Positions 1 to 6,549 of a stretch of 11,008 nucleotides of DNA are shown here, piece by piece. Under the pieces are notes generated by a model. It had not been told where the DNA came from. It made no database searches and was given only the letters and a program-made list of their open reading frames with translations. The stretch is from an uncultured Clostridia bacterium (lineage in GTDB: Bacteria > Bacillota > Clostridia > RGIG6154). Position numbers and translations under genes: made by a program. The DNA is taken from the NCBI GenBank assembly GCA_934446135.1, contig CAKSDT010000060.1:1-11008 (forward strand), written 5' to 3'. Numbering within the stretch: the first letter of the stretch is position 1; every line of letters starts with the position of its first letter.

Positions 1-521
1 TCTCCGCCTTCATACCAACCCATCATAATAAGTTCAACAGGCTCGGGAATATCAAAGGGTTCCGCGTATGTTTCCTCATGTTCAAGTTCGAAATATCTTC
101 CCAAACCTTGCACAATAGGGTGAGATGGTTTTACAACCCAAACTCTTTCCATATCACCGTCCTCACGCCATCCAAGATTACATGATGTTCCCAAAAGGAA
201 ACGGAATGGTTTTGAATGATGTGCAGAATGAAGGAATATCATACCCATACCTTCCAAAACTGCGTCACGGACACGCATTGCAATTTCATCAGGTACAAGA
301 TGGTGACGCACATGACCCCACCAAATAAGTACATCGGTGTTATCAAGAACCTCTTGGGTAAGCCCGCATTCTTCATCATCTAATGTTGCTGTTTTAACTT
401 CGATATCATCACATTTTAAAAATTCCGCTATAGTTTTATGTATACCGTCCGGATATACTGCCTTTACTTTTTCATGATTTCTCTCATGATAAAATTCATT
501 CCAAACTAAAACTCGTATCAT
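1..521 (-). CDS. ThuA-like (trehalose utilization family) protein, 3'-truncated by window edge
   Basis: The minus strand is open from the ATG at 519-521 to the window edge, giving about 173 residues of a protein whose family is usually near 240-260 residues. The start MIRVLVWNEF is followed by TDVLIWWGHVRHHLV (a beta strand and loop typical of ThuA), then GMGMIFLHSAHHSKPF, LGWREDGDMERVWVV and HEETYAEPFDIP, which together match the class-I-glutamine-amidotransferase-like ThuA fold. ThuA proteins are found in sugar utilization loci; their exact biochemical role is not settled, and nothing in the sequence here fixes the substrate. No signal peptide, so cytoplasmic. The start is supported by AAAGGGAGA at about 528-537. 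The gene has its own promoter (578-605) and is probably not cotranscribed with the HD gene upstream, although read-through is possible because no strong terminator separates them. Family assignment is firm; function is inferred. Confidence 0.85.
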   Translation of the reverse strand, partial: MIRVLVWNEFYHERNHEKVKAVYPDGIHKTIAEFLKCDDIEVKTATLDDEECGLTQEVLDNTDVLIWWGHVRHHLVPDEIAMRVRDAVLEGMGMIFLHSAHHSKPFRFLLGTSCNLGWREDGDMERVWVVKPSHPIVQGLGRYFELEHEETYAEPFDIPEPVELIMMGWYEGG

Positions 522-577
522 AATTTTATCTCCCTTTTTCATATTGCAGATATGTATTATTCGTCATCCACACTGCA

Positions 578-605
578 ATTATAATACAAATTTTGAATTT
601 GTCAA
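578..605 (-). promoter_or_regulatory. Sigma-A promoter of the ThuA-like gene
   Basis: Read on the minus strand: TTGACA (600-605), 16-base spacer, TATAAT (578-583), both boxes perfect. Transcription should start near 571, leaving a leader of about 50 bases before the ATG at 521. The spacer is filled by an inverted repeat, listed separately. Confidence 0.8.
586..602. repeat. Perfect 7-bp inverted repeat in the thuA-like promoter spacer
   Basis: ACAAATT (586-592), TTG, AATTTGT (596-602). It lies exactly between the -10 and -35 boxes and overlaps the edge of the -35, the usual position for a repressor operator. In AT-rich DNA a 7-bp palindrome can occur by chance. Confidence 0.4.
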
Positions 606-617
606 TATAGATATTGA
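602..617. repeat. Perfect 7-bp inverted repeat over the thuA-like -35 box
   Basis: TCAATAT (602-608), AG, ATATTGA (611-617). It covers most of the -35 box and abuts the palindrome at 586-602. The two-base centre suits a protein-binding site more than an RNA hairpin. On the plus strand it is followed by a run of T, but no plus-strand gene ends here. Confidence 0.35.
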
Positions 618-622
618 TTTTT

Positions 623-1114
623 TTATCTGCAAAAAATAAGTAAAATTTTTTTATAAATTCCATCGGCTGTTTCATATATTGCACACAGTTTGTCAGAAAC
701 ACAAAGAATAACACTTTCCTTATATTTCGGGAGTTTCATATTAAGCGGAAACATATGAGAAAGGATCATATTTTTTTCTTTTTCGTTAAGTGTGAAATCT
801 CTTTCAGCATTTTTGTACGCAGTAAGTGCATGTGTAAATCCGTGAAGTCCGTGCTTTGTTGACGGTATATGCCAATCATACAAAAAATAATCGTGAAGCA
901 GTGCACCTCGTATAAGAGTTCGCTTGTCGACTTTTATATTAAAAAACTTCGCCATTCCGACACAGACGGAGGCGACTGATATTGAGTGGTCATAAACGCT
1001 GAAAGTTCCATGCTGAATAAAATTTTTCTCTGATTTCATATTGTCGGAAAGCAGTATATCTTTGCCGTAATATTCAACAATGCTTTTTATATAGTTCTTT
1101 CGAATTCCGAACAT
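623..1114 (-). CDS. HD-domain phosphohydrolase, 163 aa
   Basis: A compact HD-superfamily metal-dependent phosphohydrolase. Visible ligand candidates run in the order His43 (YDHSISVA), His74-Asp75 (GALLHDYFL), His95 (GFTHA), His120 (ILSHMFPL) and Asp141 (VSDKLCAIYE). This H-HD-H-H-D pattern matches HD proteins that can hold two metals, such as those acting on nucleotides. Small HD proteins with HGTFSVYDHSISVA and HDYFLYDW motifs are frequent in Clostridia and usually carry no assigned substrate; I cannot assign one. No signal or membrane segment. The start at 1112-1114 is chosen because AAAGGTGAT (1121-1129) precedes it at good spacing. An in-frame ATG 17 codons upstream (1165) falls inside the -35 box of the likely promoter, so it would not be in the transcript. 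Confidence 0.85.
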   Translation of the reverse strand: MFGIRKNYIKSIVEYYGKDILLSDNMKSEKNFIQHGTFSVYDHSISVASVCVGMAKFFNIKVDKRTLIRGALLHDYFLYDWHIPSTKHGLHGFTHALTAYKNAERDFTLNEKEKNMILSHMFPLNMKLPKYKESVILCVSDKLCAIYETADGIYKKILLIFCR

Positions 1115-1136
1115 TAACTCATCACCTTTAACCGAA

Positions 1137-1165
1137 ATTATAGTATAGTTATAAGCAAAAATCAA
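1137..1165 (-). promoter_or_regulatory. Sigma-A promoter of the HD-domain gene
   Basis: Minus strand: TTGATT (1160-1165), 17-base spacer, perfect TATAAT (1137-1142). Start of transcription is expected near 1130, just upstream of the ribosome binding site at 1121-1129, so the leader is very short. Confidence 0.7.
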
Positions 1166-1173
1166 TGGAATTA

Positions 1174-1198
1174 TTTGAAATTTCTAAAAAATTTCAAA
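1174..1198. repeat. Perfect 10-bp inverted repeat upstream of the HD gene promoter
   Basis: TTTGAAATTT (1174-1183), five-base centre CTAAA, AAATTTCAAA (1189-1198). It starts 9 bases upstream of the -35 box of the HD gene. It has only two G:C pairs, so it would be a weak hairpin; a protein-binding site or an AT-rich upstream element is as likely. Confidence 0.4.
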
Positions 1199-1282
1199 AA
1201 AGTACTATATCCGAAGTGCTTTAAAAATTCCGTGTTTTTATCATGTTTTACGCTTTTGGTCGGTACTTTCACAAATTAATAA

Positions 1283-1390
1283 ACAATTTGGTCGGTTTCC
1301 GCAACGGCAAATATATATGCTAATGTTATGAAAGAAGCAGACCAAAGAAACGCTGATATTTTATCCGATACATTTCTTAAAAAAGCATGA
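1283..1390 (+). pseudogene. Relic of a tyrosine integrase C-terminus
   Basis: The plus-strand frame is open from just after a stop at 1280-1282 to TGA at 1388-1390. Its 35 codons read ..SVSATANIYANVMKEAD and end DILSDTFLKKA. This resembles the end of phage or conjugative-element tyrosine recombinases, where V-S-x-T-x-x-x-Y-A/S/T-H-V carries the nucleophilic tyrosine; here that residue would be encoded at 1316-1318, and the following His is Asn. There is no ribosome binding site and no upstream integrase sequence in frame, so it cannot be a working gene. In a neighbouring frame QFGR just before it looks like a decayed LGH box, suggesting a frameshift. It lies about 100 bases from the 3' end of tRNA-fMet, a typical place for an integrase. 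Identified from a short motif only, so moderate confidence. Confidence 0.5.
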
Positions 1391-1446
1391 TTTTTTTGGC
1401 AAGTTGAATTATTGTTAAATTATTGACACATTTTGAATACAAAAAG

Positions 1447-1488
1447 AAAACCTTGTATCTGCCGAAAGTGGCTCAAATACAAGGTTTT
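1447..1488 (-). terminator. Terminator of tRNA-fMet, possibly bidirectional
   Basis: AAAACCTTGTAT (1447-1458) pairs with ATACAAGGTTTT (1477-1488), a 12-bp stem; the 18-base top can fold further through GCC (1461-1463) and GGC (1470-1472). On the minus strand it lies 4 bases after the tRNA 3' end and is followed by TTTTCTTTTT, a proper U tail. On the plus strand it is followed by six T, so it could also stop rightward transcripts coming through the integrase relic. Confidence 0.75.
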
Positions 1489-1491
1489 TTA

Positions 1492-1568
<77 letters not shown>

Positions 1569-1574
1569 ATATAT

Positions 1575-1594
1575 AGTCGCACATCTCTGCGACT
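1575..1594 (-). other. Hairpin in the tRNA-fMet 5' leader
   Basis: AGTCGCA (1575-1581) and TGCGACT (1588-1594) form a 7-bp stem with a 6-base loop. The predicted transcript starts near 1593, so the pre-tRNA would begin with this hairpin, seven bases away from the mature 5' end cut by RNase P. Confidence 0.5.
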
Positions 1595-1599
1595 CGTAT

Positions 1600-1628
1600 A
1601 TAATAGCACATATTTTATGACTTGTCAA
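1600..1628 (-). promoter_or_regulatory. Promoter of tRNA-fMet
   Basis: Minus strand: perfect TTGACA (1623-1628), 17-base spacer, TATTAT (1600-1605). It lies in the 90-base gap between the ABC-F stop codon and the tRNA, showing that the tRNA is transcribed on its own. Confidence 0.85.
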
Positions 1629-1658
1629 GTGCTATATTTAATTATATGCAAAATATAG

Positions 1659-3569
1659 TTAATTATCACTATTATTTATAAAATTTAATTCTTCTGACGC
1701 ATTTTCCCATTCTGTCATTTTTAAATCAAGTTCACTCTGCTTTTCGGAAAGTTCATCCGTTAGTTTTGTTATTTCAACATAATCTCCACTTTTTCCGGCA
1801 GAATCAAGTAATGTACTTATTTTTTCTATTTCTTCTTCCAACAGCGATATATCTTCTTCGGTGCGTCTGACTTTTGTATTAAGTTTTCTCTTTTTTGATT
1901 CAAATTCTTTTGCCTGTTTAAATGACAGTTTATTCTCGGTGACAATATTTTGTTTCTGGGGTTCTTGTTTTTTAGTAAGTTTTAAATATTCGTCATATCC
2001 TCCCAAAATACATTTCTCGCCGTCTGCAGAAATTATATAAATTTTTGTAGCAAGTTTGTTGATGAAATATCTGTCATGGGAAATTACAAAAAGTGTCCCG
2101 TCATAATATGAAAGTGCATTTTCCAGTGCCTCCTTTGACATTATATCAAGATGGTTCGTAGGTTCATCCAAAAATAACAGGTTTGATTTTGAAAGCATAA
2201 GTTTTGTAAGGCACACTCTTGCCCTTTCTCCGCCTGAAAGTGCCGATATCTCTTTAAATACATCATCACCCTTAAACAAAAATAATGAAAGGGCATTCCT
2301 TACCTCTGTATTTGTGAGATAGGGGAGTGAATCATGTATTTCATCAAAAACAGTTTTATTCATACTAAGGTCGCTTTGGGTCTGATCATAGTATGCAATT
2401 TTAACGCGAGGTCCTAATTTAACACTTCCGCTGTCCGGTCTTATTTGTCCCAAAATTGTTTTAAATAATGTTGTTTTCCCTGTTCCGTTTGCACCTAAAA
2501 GAAATACACGGTCCGACTTTTTTATATCAATATTTATATCAGAGAACAAAGTCTTTCCAGAAAATGATTTTGAAAGACCTTTTGTGCTTAAAACATCATT
2601 TGCACATTCTTCCTGAAAATTAAAACGAAACTTTATGTCTTTAAGACTTTTTTCGGGCTTTACAAGTGTTTTTTCTATTCTGTCAATGACTTTTTGCTTG
2701 CTTTCGGCAGTCTTTATATTTTTTTCTCTGTTCCAGCGTTTTTGTTGTTCTATAATGCCTTCAAGTCTTTTTATTTCTTTTTCTTTAAGAGCGTAGTCTT
2801 TTTCAAGTGCGGCATTGTCTGCGTTCTTTTTTGCAATATAATAACTGTAATTTCCGTTATATTCCTTAAGGTGAGTGTGTTCAATTTCAAATATCTTATT
2901 AGTTACCTTGTCAAGAAAATATCTGTCATGAGTAATTAAAAGAATGCTTCCCTGGTAAGACGCAAGAAAGTTTTCAAGCCATGTAACAGATTCAATATCA
3001 AGATGATTTGTAGGCTCGTCCAAAAACAAAATGTCGGATTTTTCAAGGATAACTTTTGCCAGCATAACTCTTGTTTTTTGGCCTCCGCTTAAAAGATTTA
3101 GGGGGAGTTTTATTTCTTCATCGGAAAGTCCCAATCCTTTTAGTGCAGACTTGGCAACGGATTTATAAGTAAGACCTCCGCTTGCAATAAATTTTTCATT
3201 CAAAACAGTCTGTCTTTGAATAAGTTCATCAGAATGGTCAATTTCTATTTCATTGTTGATTTTGTTTAATTCTTTTTCCATATCTATAACATCGGAAAAA
3301 ACAGTCATAACCTCATCATAAGCATTTTTGTCCGATGAGTCGGAAGGATACTGTTCCATATAACTAATTTTAAGATGCTTGCTTTTATATATGCTTCCGC
3401 TATCGCCTTCTGTTTCTCCCATGAGTATCTTAAACAGGGTGCTTTTTCCTGCACCGTTAACGCCCAGGATTCCGATTTTGTCACCGGTATTTACGGAAAA
3501 CGATACATCGTTTAATATTTCATCAGTTCCATAACTTTTATTGAGTTTTGATGCACTTAGAAGTATCAT
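1659..3569 (-). CDS. ABC-F family ATPase (ribosome-associated, YdiF/Uup-like), 636 aa
   Basis: Two ABC domains in one chain with no membrane segment, which defines the ABC-F family of ribosome-acting ATPases. First domain: Walker A GVNGAGKS (36-43), signature LSGGQ (160-164), Walker B ILFLDEPTNHLD (180-191), His214 in LITHDR. A charged helical linker spans about 240-312. Second domain: Walker A GANGTGKT (359-366), signature LSGGE (444-448), LLFLDEPTNHLD (464-475), ISHDR (496-500). Residues about 550-630 are a Lys/Glu-rich coiled-coil tail, as in YdiF/Uup-type members. All catalytic motifs are intact. ABC-F proteins act at the ribosomal E site in translation rescue or, in some members, antibiotic protection; the sequence does not decide between these, but the N-terminus MILLSASKLNKSYG and overall length look like the housekeeping YdiF type. 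Start chosen for GGAGG at 3576-3580, six bases from ATG 3567-3569; an in-frame ATG 11 codons upstream has no such site. Confidence 0.93.
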   Translation of the reverse strand: MILLSASKLNKSYGTDEILNDVSFSVNTGDKIGILGVNGAGKSTLFKILMGETEGDSGSIYKSKHLKISYMEQYPSDSSDKNAYDEVMTVFSDVIDMEKELNKINNEIEIDHSDELIQRQTVLNEKFIASGGLTYKSVAKSALKGLGLSDEEIKLPLNLLSGGQKTRVMLAKVILEKSDILFLDEPTNHLDIESVTWLENFLASYQGSILLITHDRYFLDKVTNKIFEIEHTHLKEYNGNYSYYIAKKNADNAALEKDYALKEKEIKRLEGIIEQQKRWNREKNIKTAESKQKVIDRIEKTLVKPEKSLKDIKFRFNFQEECANDVLSTKGLSKSFSGKTLFSDINIDIKKSDRVFLLGANGTGKTTLFKTILGQIRPDSGSVKLGPRVKIAYYDQTQSDLSMNKTVFDEIHDSLPYLTNTEVRNALSLFLFKGDDVFKEISALSGGERARVCLTKLMLSKSNLLFLDEPTNHLDIMSKEALENALSYYDGTLFVISHDRYFINKLATKIYIISADGEKCILGGYDEYLKLTKKQEPQKQNIVTENKLSFKQAKEFESKKRKLNTKVRRTEEDISLLEEEIEKISTLLDSAGKSGDYVEITKLTDELSEKQSELDLKMTEWENASEELNFINNSDN

Positions 3570-3614
3570 ATAGGTCCTCCGAATAATTATTAAAGAATAC
3601 AAACTTTACAAATA

Positions 3615-3643
3615 ATTATAACATACAAAGAATATTTGTTCAA
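3615..3643 (-). promoter_or_regulatory. Promoter of the ABC-F gene
   Basis: Minus strand: TTGAAC (3638-3643), 17-base spacer, perfect TATAAT (3615-3620). The start would be near 3608, giving a leader of about 39 bases. It is the only clear sigma-A promoter in the 108-base gap shared with divergent pdaA. Confidence 0.65.
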
Positions 3644-3677
3644 TAACGAAAATAATATTTATTATAGGAGTGATATT

Positions 3678-4478
3678 ATGATTTTCGTTTTCAATAAGAA
3701 AAGAGCATTATTTTATGCAAGTGTGCTGGTTTTGCTTGTTGCAATTCTTGCACTTATAGGTAATATTGACACAAAAAGTGTGTTTTCTATTGCGACAAAC
3801 AATGACTGGGGACTTAGTTATCAAAAAAATGGAGAAACCCCTATAGGTAACGCTGATGCCGCATTTTTGAAAGAATATAATTCGTATTATGTCGGCGATA
3901 CTTCAAAAAAAATCATTTACCTTACTTTTGATGCGGGATTTGAAAACGGAAATACTGAGAAAATTCTTGACGCATTGAAAAAACACAACGCAACCGCAAC
4001 ATTCTTTTTAGTTGATAATTATGTTAAAACAGCACCTGACCTTGTTAAAAGAATGGTTGAACAAGGATGCACAGTGGGAAATCATACTACAACACATCCT
4101 GATATGTCAAAAATTATAAATCAGGAAAGTTTTGAAAAAGAATTAAACGGAGTGGAAAAAAGTTATAAGGATATAATCGGAAAAGATATGCCAAAGGTTT
4201 ACAGACCGCCTCAGGGAAAATTTTCCGAAGAAAATCTTAAACTTGCTCATAAAATGGGATATAAAACAGTTTTCTGGTCACTTGCATATGTCGATTGTCT
4301 TGAAGATAAACAACCGACCAAAGAGCAAGCTTATTCAAAACTTCTTACAAGGATACATCCGGGTGCAATAGTTCTTCTTCACAGCACATCAAAAACTAAT
4401 GCCGATATATTAGATGAACTTTTGACAAAATGGGAAGAAATGGGATATTCATTTGGCAGTATCAATGATTTGAATTAA
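3678..4478 (+). CDS. pdaA: PdaA-like polysaccharide deacetylase (spore cortex delta-lactam-forming de-N-acetylase), 266 aa
   Basis: A NodB-fold (CE4) deacetylase with an N-terminal membrane anchor or signal at residues 10-29 (ALFYASVLVLLVAILALIGN), so it works outside the membrane. Motif 1 is TFDAG (83-87) with catalytic-base candidate Asp85; motif 2 is HTTTH (136-140); motif 3 is RPPQG (176-180); then WSLAYVD (200-206) and LLHS with His235. The phrases IYLTFDAGFENG, TVFWSLAYVD and HPGAIVLLH match B. subtilis PdaA, which removes the acetyl group from muramic acid during delta-lactam formation in spore cortex peptidoglycan. In this subgroup the second motif-1 Asp is not kept; here it is Ala. 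This is the main evidence that the organism sporulates. Start: AGGAG (3666-3670) seven bases before ATG 3678; an upstream in-frame ATG at 3636 lacks a site. I see no convincing sigma-A promoter, consistent with, but not proof of, a sporulation sigma factor. Confidence 0.88.
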   Translation: MIFVFNKKRALFYASVLVLLVAILALIGNIDTKSVFSIATNNDWGLSYQKNGETPIGNADAAFLKEYNSYYVGDTSKKIIYLTFDAGFENGNTEKILDALKKHNATATFFLVDNYVKTAPDLVKRMVEQGCTVGNHTTTHPDMSKIINQESFEKELNGVEKSYKDIIGKDMPKVYRPPQGKFSEENLKLAHKMGYKTVFWSLAYVDCLEDKQPTKEQAYSKLLTRIHPGAIVLLHSTSKTNADILDELLTKWEEMGYSFGSINDLN

Positions 4479-4490
4479 TTATAACAAATA

Positions 4491-4519
4491 AGGTGCAGAC
4501 ATATTTAGTGTCTGCACCT
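4491..4519 (-). terminator. Hairpin between convergent pdaA and flavodiiron genes
   Basis: AGGTGCAGACA (4491-4501) and TGTCTGCACCT (4509-4519) form a perfect 11-bp, fairly GC-rich stem with a 7-base loop. On the minus strand the tail is TTATTTGTT, moderately U-rich, so it fits termination of the flavodiiron gene. On the plus strand the tail is A-rich and would not serve pdaA as a standard intrinsic terminator. Confidence 0.65.
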
Positions 4520-4528
4520 AAAAATTAC

Positions 4529-6322
4529 TCACTTTCCTATAGGTTCAAAATCCGAAGCCGGATGTTTGCAGAGAGGACAGATATAGTCATCCGGAAGGTT
4601 TTCACCTTCATAAACATATCCGCATACTTTGCAGACATATCCCTTTTTGCCCTCAGTTTCAGGCTTTGGTTTCACATTATTTTGATAGTATGTGTATGTC
4701 ATTGTTTCAGCATTAGAAATAACTCTTGATTCTGTTACGGTGCAAATAAACATACCGTGAGTGTCAAGGTCCACATATGATTCAACTTTAAGTGACATAA
4801 AAGAGTTAATATACATCGGTAAAAACGCAAGACCGTTGTCTGACCTCAGGGGAGTAATGCTTTTAAATTTATCAGAATTTCTTCCGCTTTCAAATCCGAA
4901 TGTTTCAAAGATTTTAAACGGTGCATCCTGCGACAAACAGTTTATATTCATTATTCCCGTCTGTTTTATAATGTGATGCGAATAATTCTGCTTATTAATT
5001 GTTACAGCAATTCTGTTTGGAGAGTTTGTAACCTGTGAAACGGTATTAACTACAAGTCCATAATCTTTTTTACCGTCATTTGATGTTATAACATAAAGAC
5101 CGTACCCGATATTGAAAAGTGCGGATGGGTCATTTTTGTCTATTTTATCACCAATCTGTGCAATGTATTCACGGCAGAATTCTTTTGCAAGATTATCAAT
5201 TTGTGCCGTACTTTCCTCATTCAATGCAGACATTATTTTTACAGTATTTTCCGCATATGTCAGATTTTTTGAATCAGAGAGCATTGCTTTCATAACTTTT
5301 GTCGCCATAGGTGCCCAACTTCCGTTTTCTACGAATCCTACAAATTTATTTTTAAAGTTTCTTTCGGTAAGGTGGTTTATAAATTCACGCATAAACGGAA
5401 AGATTTCGGCATTGTAGGTTGTGGTTGCGAGTATGATTTTACCGTATCTGAACGCATCTTCGACAGCCTCTGCCATATCGCATCTTGCAAGATCGGTTGT
5501 AACTACTTTCGGGCAGCCGTATGAAGTTAATTTTTCGGCAAGGAGTTCAACTGCCTTTTTTGTATTTCCGTAAATCGATGTATAGGCAATTAATATGCCA
5601 TCGGATTCAACCGAATAAGAAGACCATGTGTTGTAAAGATCCAAATAATATCCTAAGTTTTCCGTAAGAACAGGTCCGTGAAGAGGACATATTATGCTTA
5701 TATCGAGTCCGGATGCCTTTTTTAGAAGATTTTGAACCTGCACACCGTATTTTCCTACTATTCCGATGTAATATCTTCTTGCTTCACATGCCCAGTCTTC
5801 AGTAACATCCAGGGCCCCGAATTTTCCAAATCCGTCATCAGAAAACAAAACTTTGTCAAAATCATCATAGGTCACCATAACCTCAGGCCAGTGCACCATA
5901 GGTGCAGAAATAAAATTAAGATTATGTTTTCCTAAATTTAAAGTATCGCCTTCTTTTATCACTATTTGTTTTTCAGAAAAATCTGTTCCGAAAAATTGTT
6001 TCATCATAACGAATGCTTTCTGACTTGATACTATCTTTGTGTTTTTAAAAGTGTTCATAAAGTTTAATATATTGCCCGAATGATCAGGTTCCATATGTTG
6101 AATTATAAGATAGTCCGGTTCTTTTTCTCCCAAAACAGATTGAATGTTGTCAAACCATTCGTGAGTAAAAGCCGCATCAACAGTATCCATAATCGCAATT
6201 TTTTCATCAATTATGGCGTATGAATTATAAGACATTCCATTCGGAACAACATACTGACCTTCAAACAAATCAATACTGTGATCATTAACTCCAATATATT
6301 TTATATCTTTGCTGATTTTCAT
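4529..6322 (-). CDS. Flavodiiron protein with flavin-reductase-like and rubredoxin domains, 597 aa
   Basis: Four domains in one chain. Residues 1-245 are the metallo-beta-lactamase-like diiron domain with ligand candidates His76, Glu78, Asp80, His81 (HMEPDHSG), His144, Asp163 (SDDGFG) and His215 (PLHGP). Residues 242-385 are a flavodoxin domain with FMN phosphate loop TSIYGNT (248-254). Residues about 400-545 look like a flavin-reductase (FMN-binding split barrel) domain, with GLVVNTVSQVTNSPNRIAVTI. Residues 561-597 are a short rubredoxin, Cys564-x2-Cys567 and Cys582-x2-Cys585. Such proteins reduce O2 to water or NO to N2O in anaerobes; the extra domains could let it take electrons from NAD(P)H through flavin and rubredoxin without separate partners, which is inference. 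All ligands are intact. Cytoplasmic. Start ATG 6320-6322 is preceded by GGAGGTGT (6327-6334). Single-gene unit with its own promoter, divergent from glnN. Confidence 0.93.
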   Translation of the reverse strand: MKISKDIKYIGVNDHSIDLFEGQYVVPNGMSYNSYAIIDEKIAIMDTVDAAFTHEWFDNIQSVLGEKEPDYLIIQHMEPDHSGNILNFMNTFKNTKIVSSQKAFVMMKQFFGTDFSEKQIVIKEGDTLNLGKHNLNFISAPMVHWPEVMVTYDDFDKVLFSDDGFGKFGALDVTEDWACEARRYYIGIVGKYGVQVQNLLKKASGLDISIICPLHGPVLTENLGYYLDLYNTWSSYSVESDGILIAYTSIYGNTKKAVELLAEKLTSYGCPKVVTTDLARCDMAEAVEDAFRYGKIILATTTYNAEIFPFMREFINHLTERNFKNKFVGFVENGSWAPMATKVMKAMLSDSKNLTYAENTVKIMSALNEESTAQIDNLAKEFCREYIAQIGDKIDKNDPSALFNIGYGLYVITSNDGKKDYGLVVNTVSQVTNSPNRIAVTINKQNYSHHIIKQTGIMNINCLSQDAPFKIFETFGFESGRNSDKFKSITPLRSDNGLAFLPMYINSFMSLKVESYVDLDTHGMFICTVTESRVISNAETMTYTYYQNNVKPKPETEGKKGYVCKVCGYVYEGENLPDDYICPLCKHPASDFEPIGK

Positions 6323-6344
6323 AAAGACACCTCCGTTTTTTTAT

Positions 6345-6373
6345 AGTTTACAATATTGTTCCTGAAAAGTCAA
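6345..6373 (-). promoter_or_regulatory. Likely promoter of the flavodiiron gene
   Basis: Minus strand: TTGACT (6368-6373), 17-base spacer, TAAACT (6345-6350), a good -35 with a weaker -10. The spacer end holds a perfect palindrome ACAATATTGT (6350-6359) that could be a regulator site; it does not match the Rex, Fnr or PerR consensus as I know them. Confidence 0.55.
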
Positions 6374-6403
6374 CTTTTAAACATATATTAACATAAAAAT
6401 AGA

Positions 6404-6432
6404 TTGACAAAAAACATAGCGAATGATATACT
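6404..6432 (+). promoter_or_regulatory. Promoter of glnN
   Basis: Perfect TTGACA (6404-6409), 17-base spacer, TATACT (6427-6432) with an extended -10 TG at 6424-6425. Transcription should start near 6439, leaving a leader of about 90 bases that contains a possible leader ORF. Confidence 0.85.
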
Positions 6433-6459
6433 TTTTTAGAATGTATAAGGTGTTTTGAA

Positions 6460-6549
6460 ATGGCTTTTGCTGTTTTTAAAGGTCTTTTTTGCAACATACG
6501 CAATATAATGATTTTAGGAGTGATTTTTAATGAATTGTGTGACCGATAA
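6460..6549 (+). CDS. Possible 29-aa leader ORF overlapping the glnN start
   Basis: ATG at 6460 follows AAGGTG (6447-6452) by seven bases, a usable ribosome binding site, and lies about 20 bases into the predicted glnN transcript. The frame runs 29 codons, hydrophobic (MAFAVFKGLF.. then ..IMILGVIFNELCDR), to TAA at 6547-6549, so it covers the glnN binding site and ends 18 bases into glnN in a different frame. Its translation would affect ribosome access to glnN, so it could be a regulatory leader peptide. Equally it may be a chance frame in AT-rich DNA; no homology is recognised. Confidence 0.3.
   Translation: MAFAVFKGLFCNIRNIMILGVIFNELCDR

Noticed and set aside
526..714. Minus-strand 62-codon frame across the end of the HD gene and the thuA-like promoter
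   Set aside because: It overlaps the HD coding end in another frame and runs through the promoter boxes; no domain or ribosome binding site.
1255..1296. Two copies of TTTGGTCGGT at 1255-1264 and 1287-1296, considered as an attachment or iteron repeat
   Set aside because: Only two copies 32 bases apart, not matching the tRNA 3' end; the second falls within or beside the integrase relic. Probably a local duplication or chance.
1632..1658. Stem CTATATTT/AAATATAG directly after the ABC-F stop, as a terminator
   Set aside because: Only one G:C pair, an 11-base loop and no clear U tail; too weak to call in such AT-rich DNA.
1659..3569. ABC-F gene as an antibiotic resistance determinant
   Set aside because: No resistance-type leader peptide or mobile context, and the layout with a coiled-coil tail looks like the housekeeping YdiF/Uup group. 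Sequence alone cannot exclude it.
3600..3665. Sporulation sigma-factor promoter for pdaA (CATACAAA near 3622 and AATAATA near 3651)
   Set aside because: The -10-like boxes lack a matching -35 at correct spacing, or would start transcription on top of the ribosome binding site.
6475..6490. Attenuator or riboswitch terminator in the glnN leader ending in a T run at 6485-6490
   Set aside because: The only stem found before the T run is about four A/T-rich pairs, not enough to support a terminator or a known riboswitch class.
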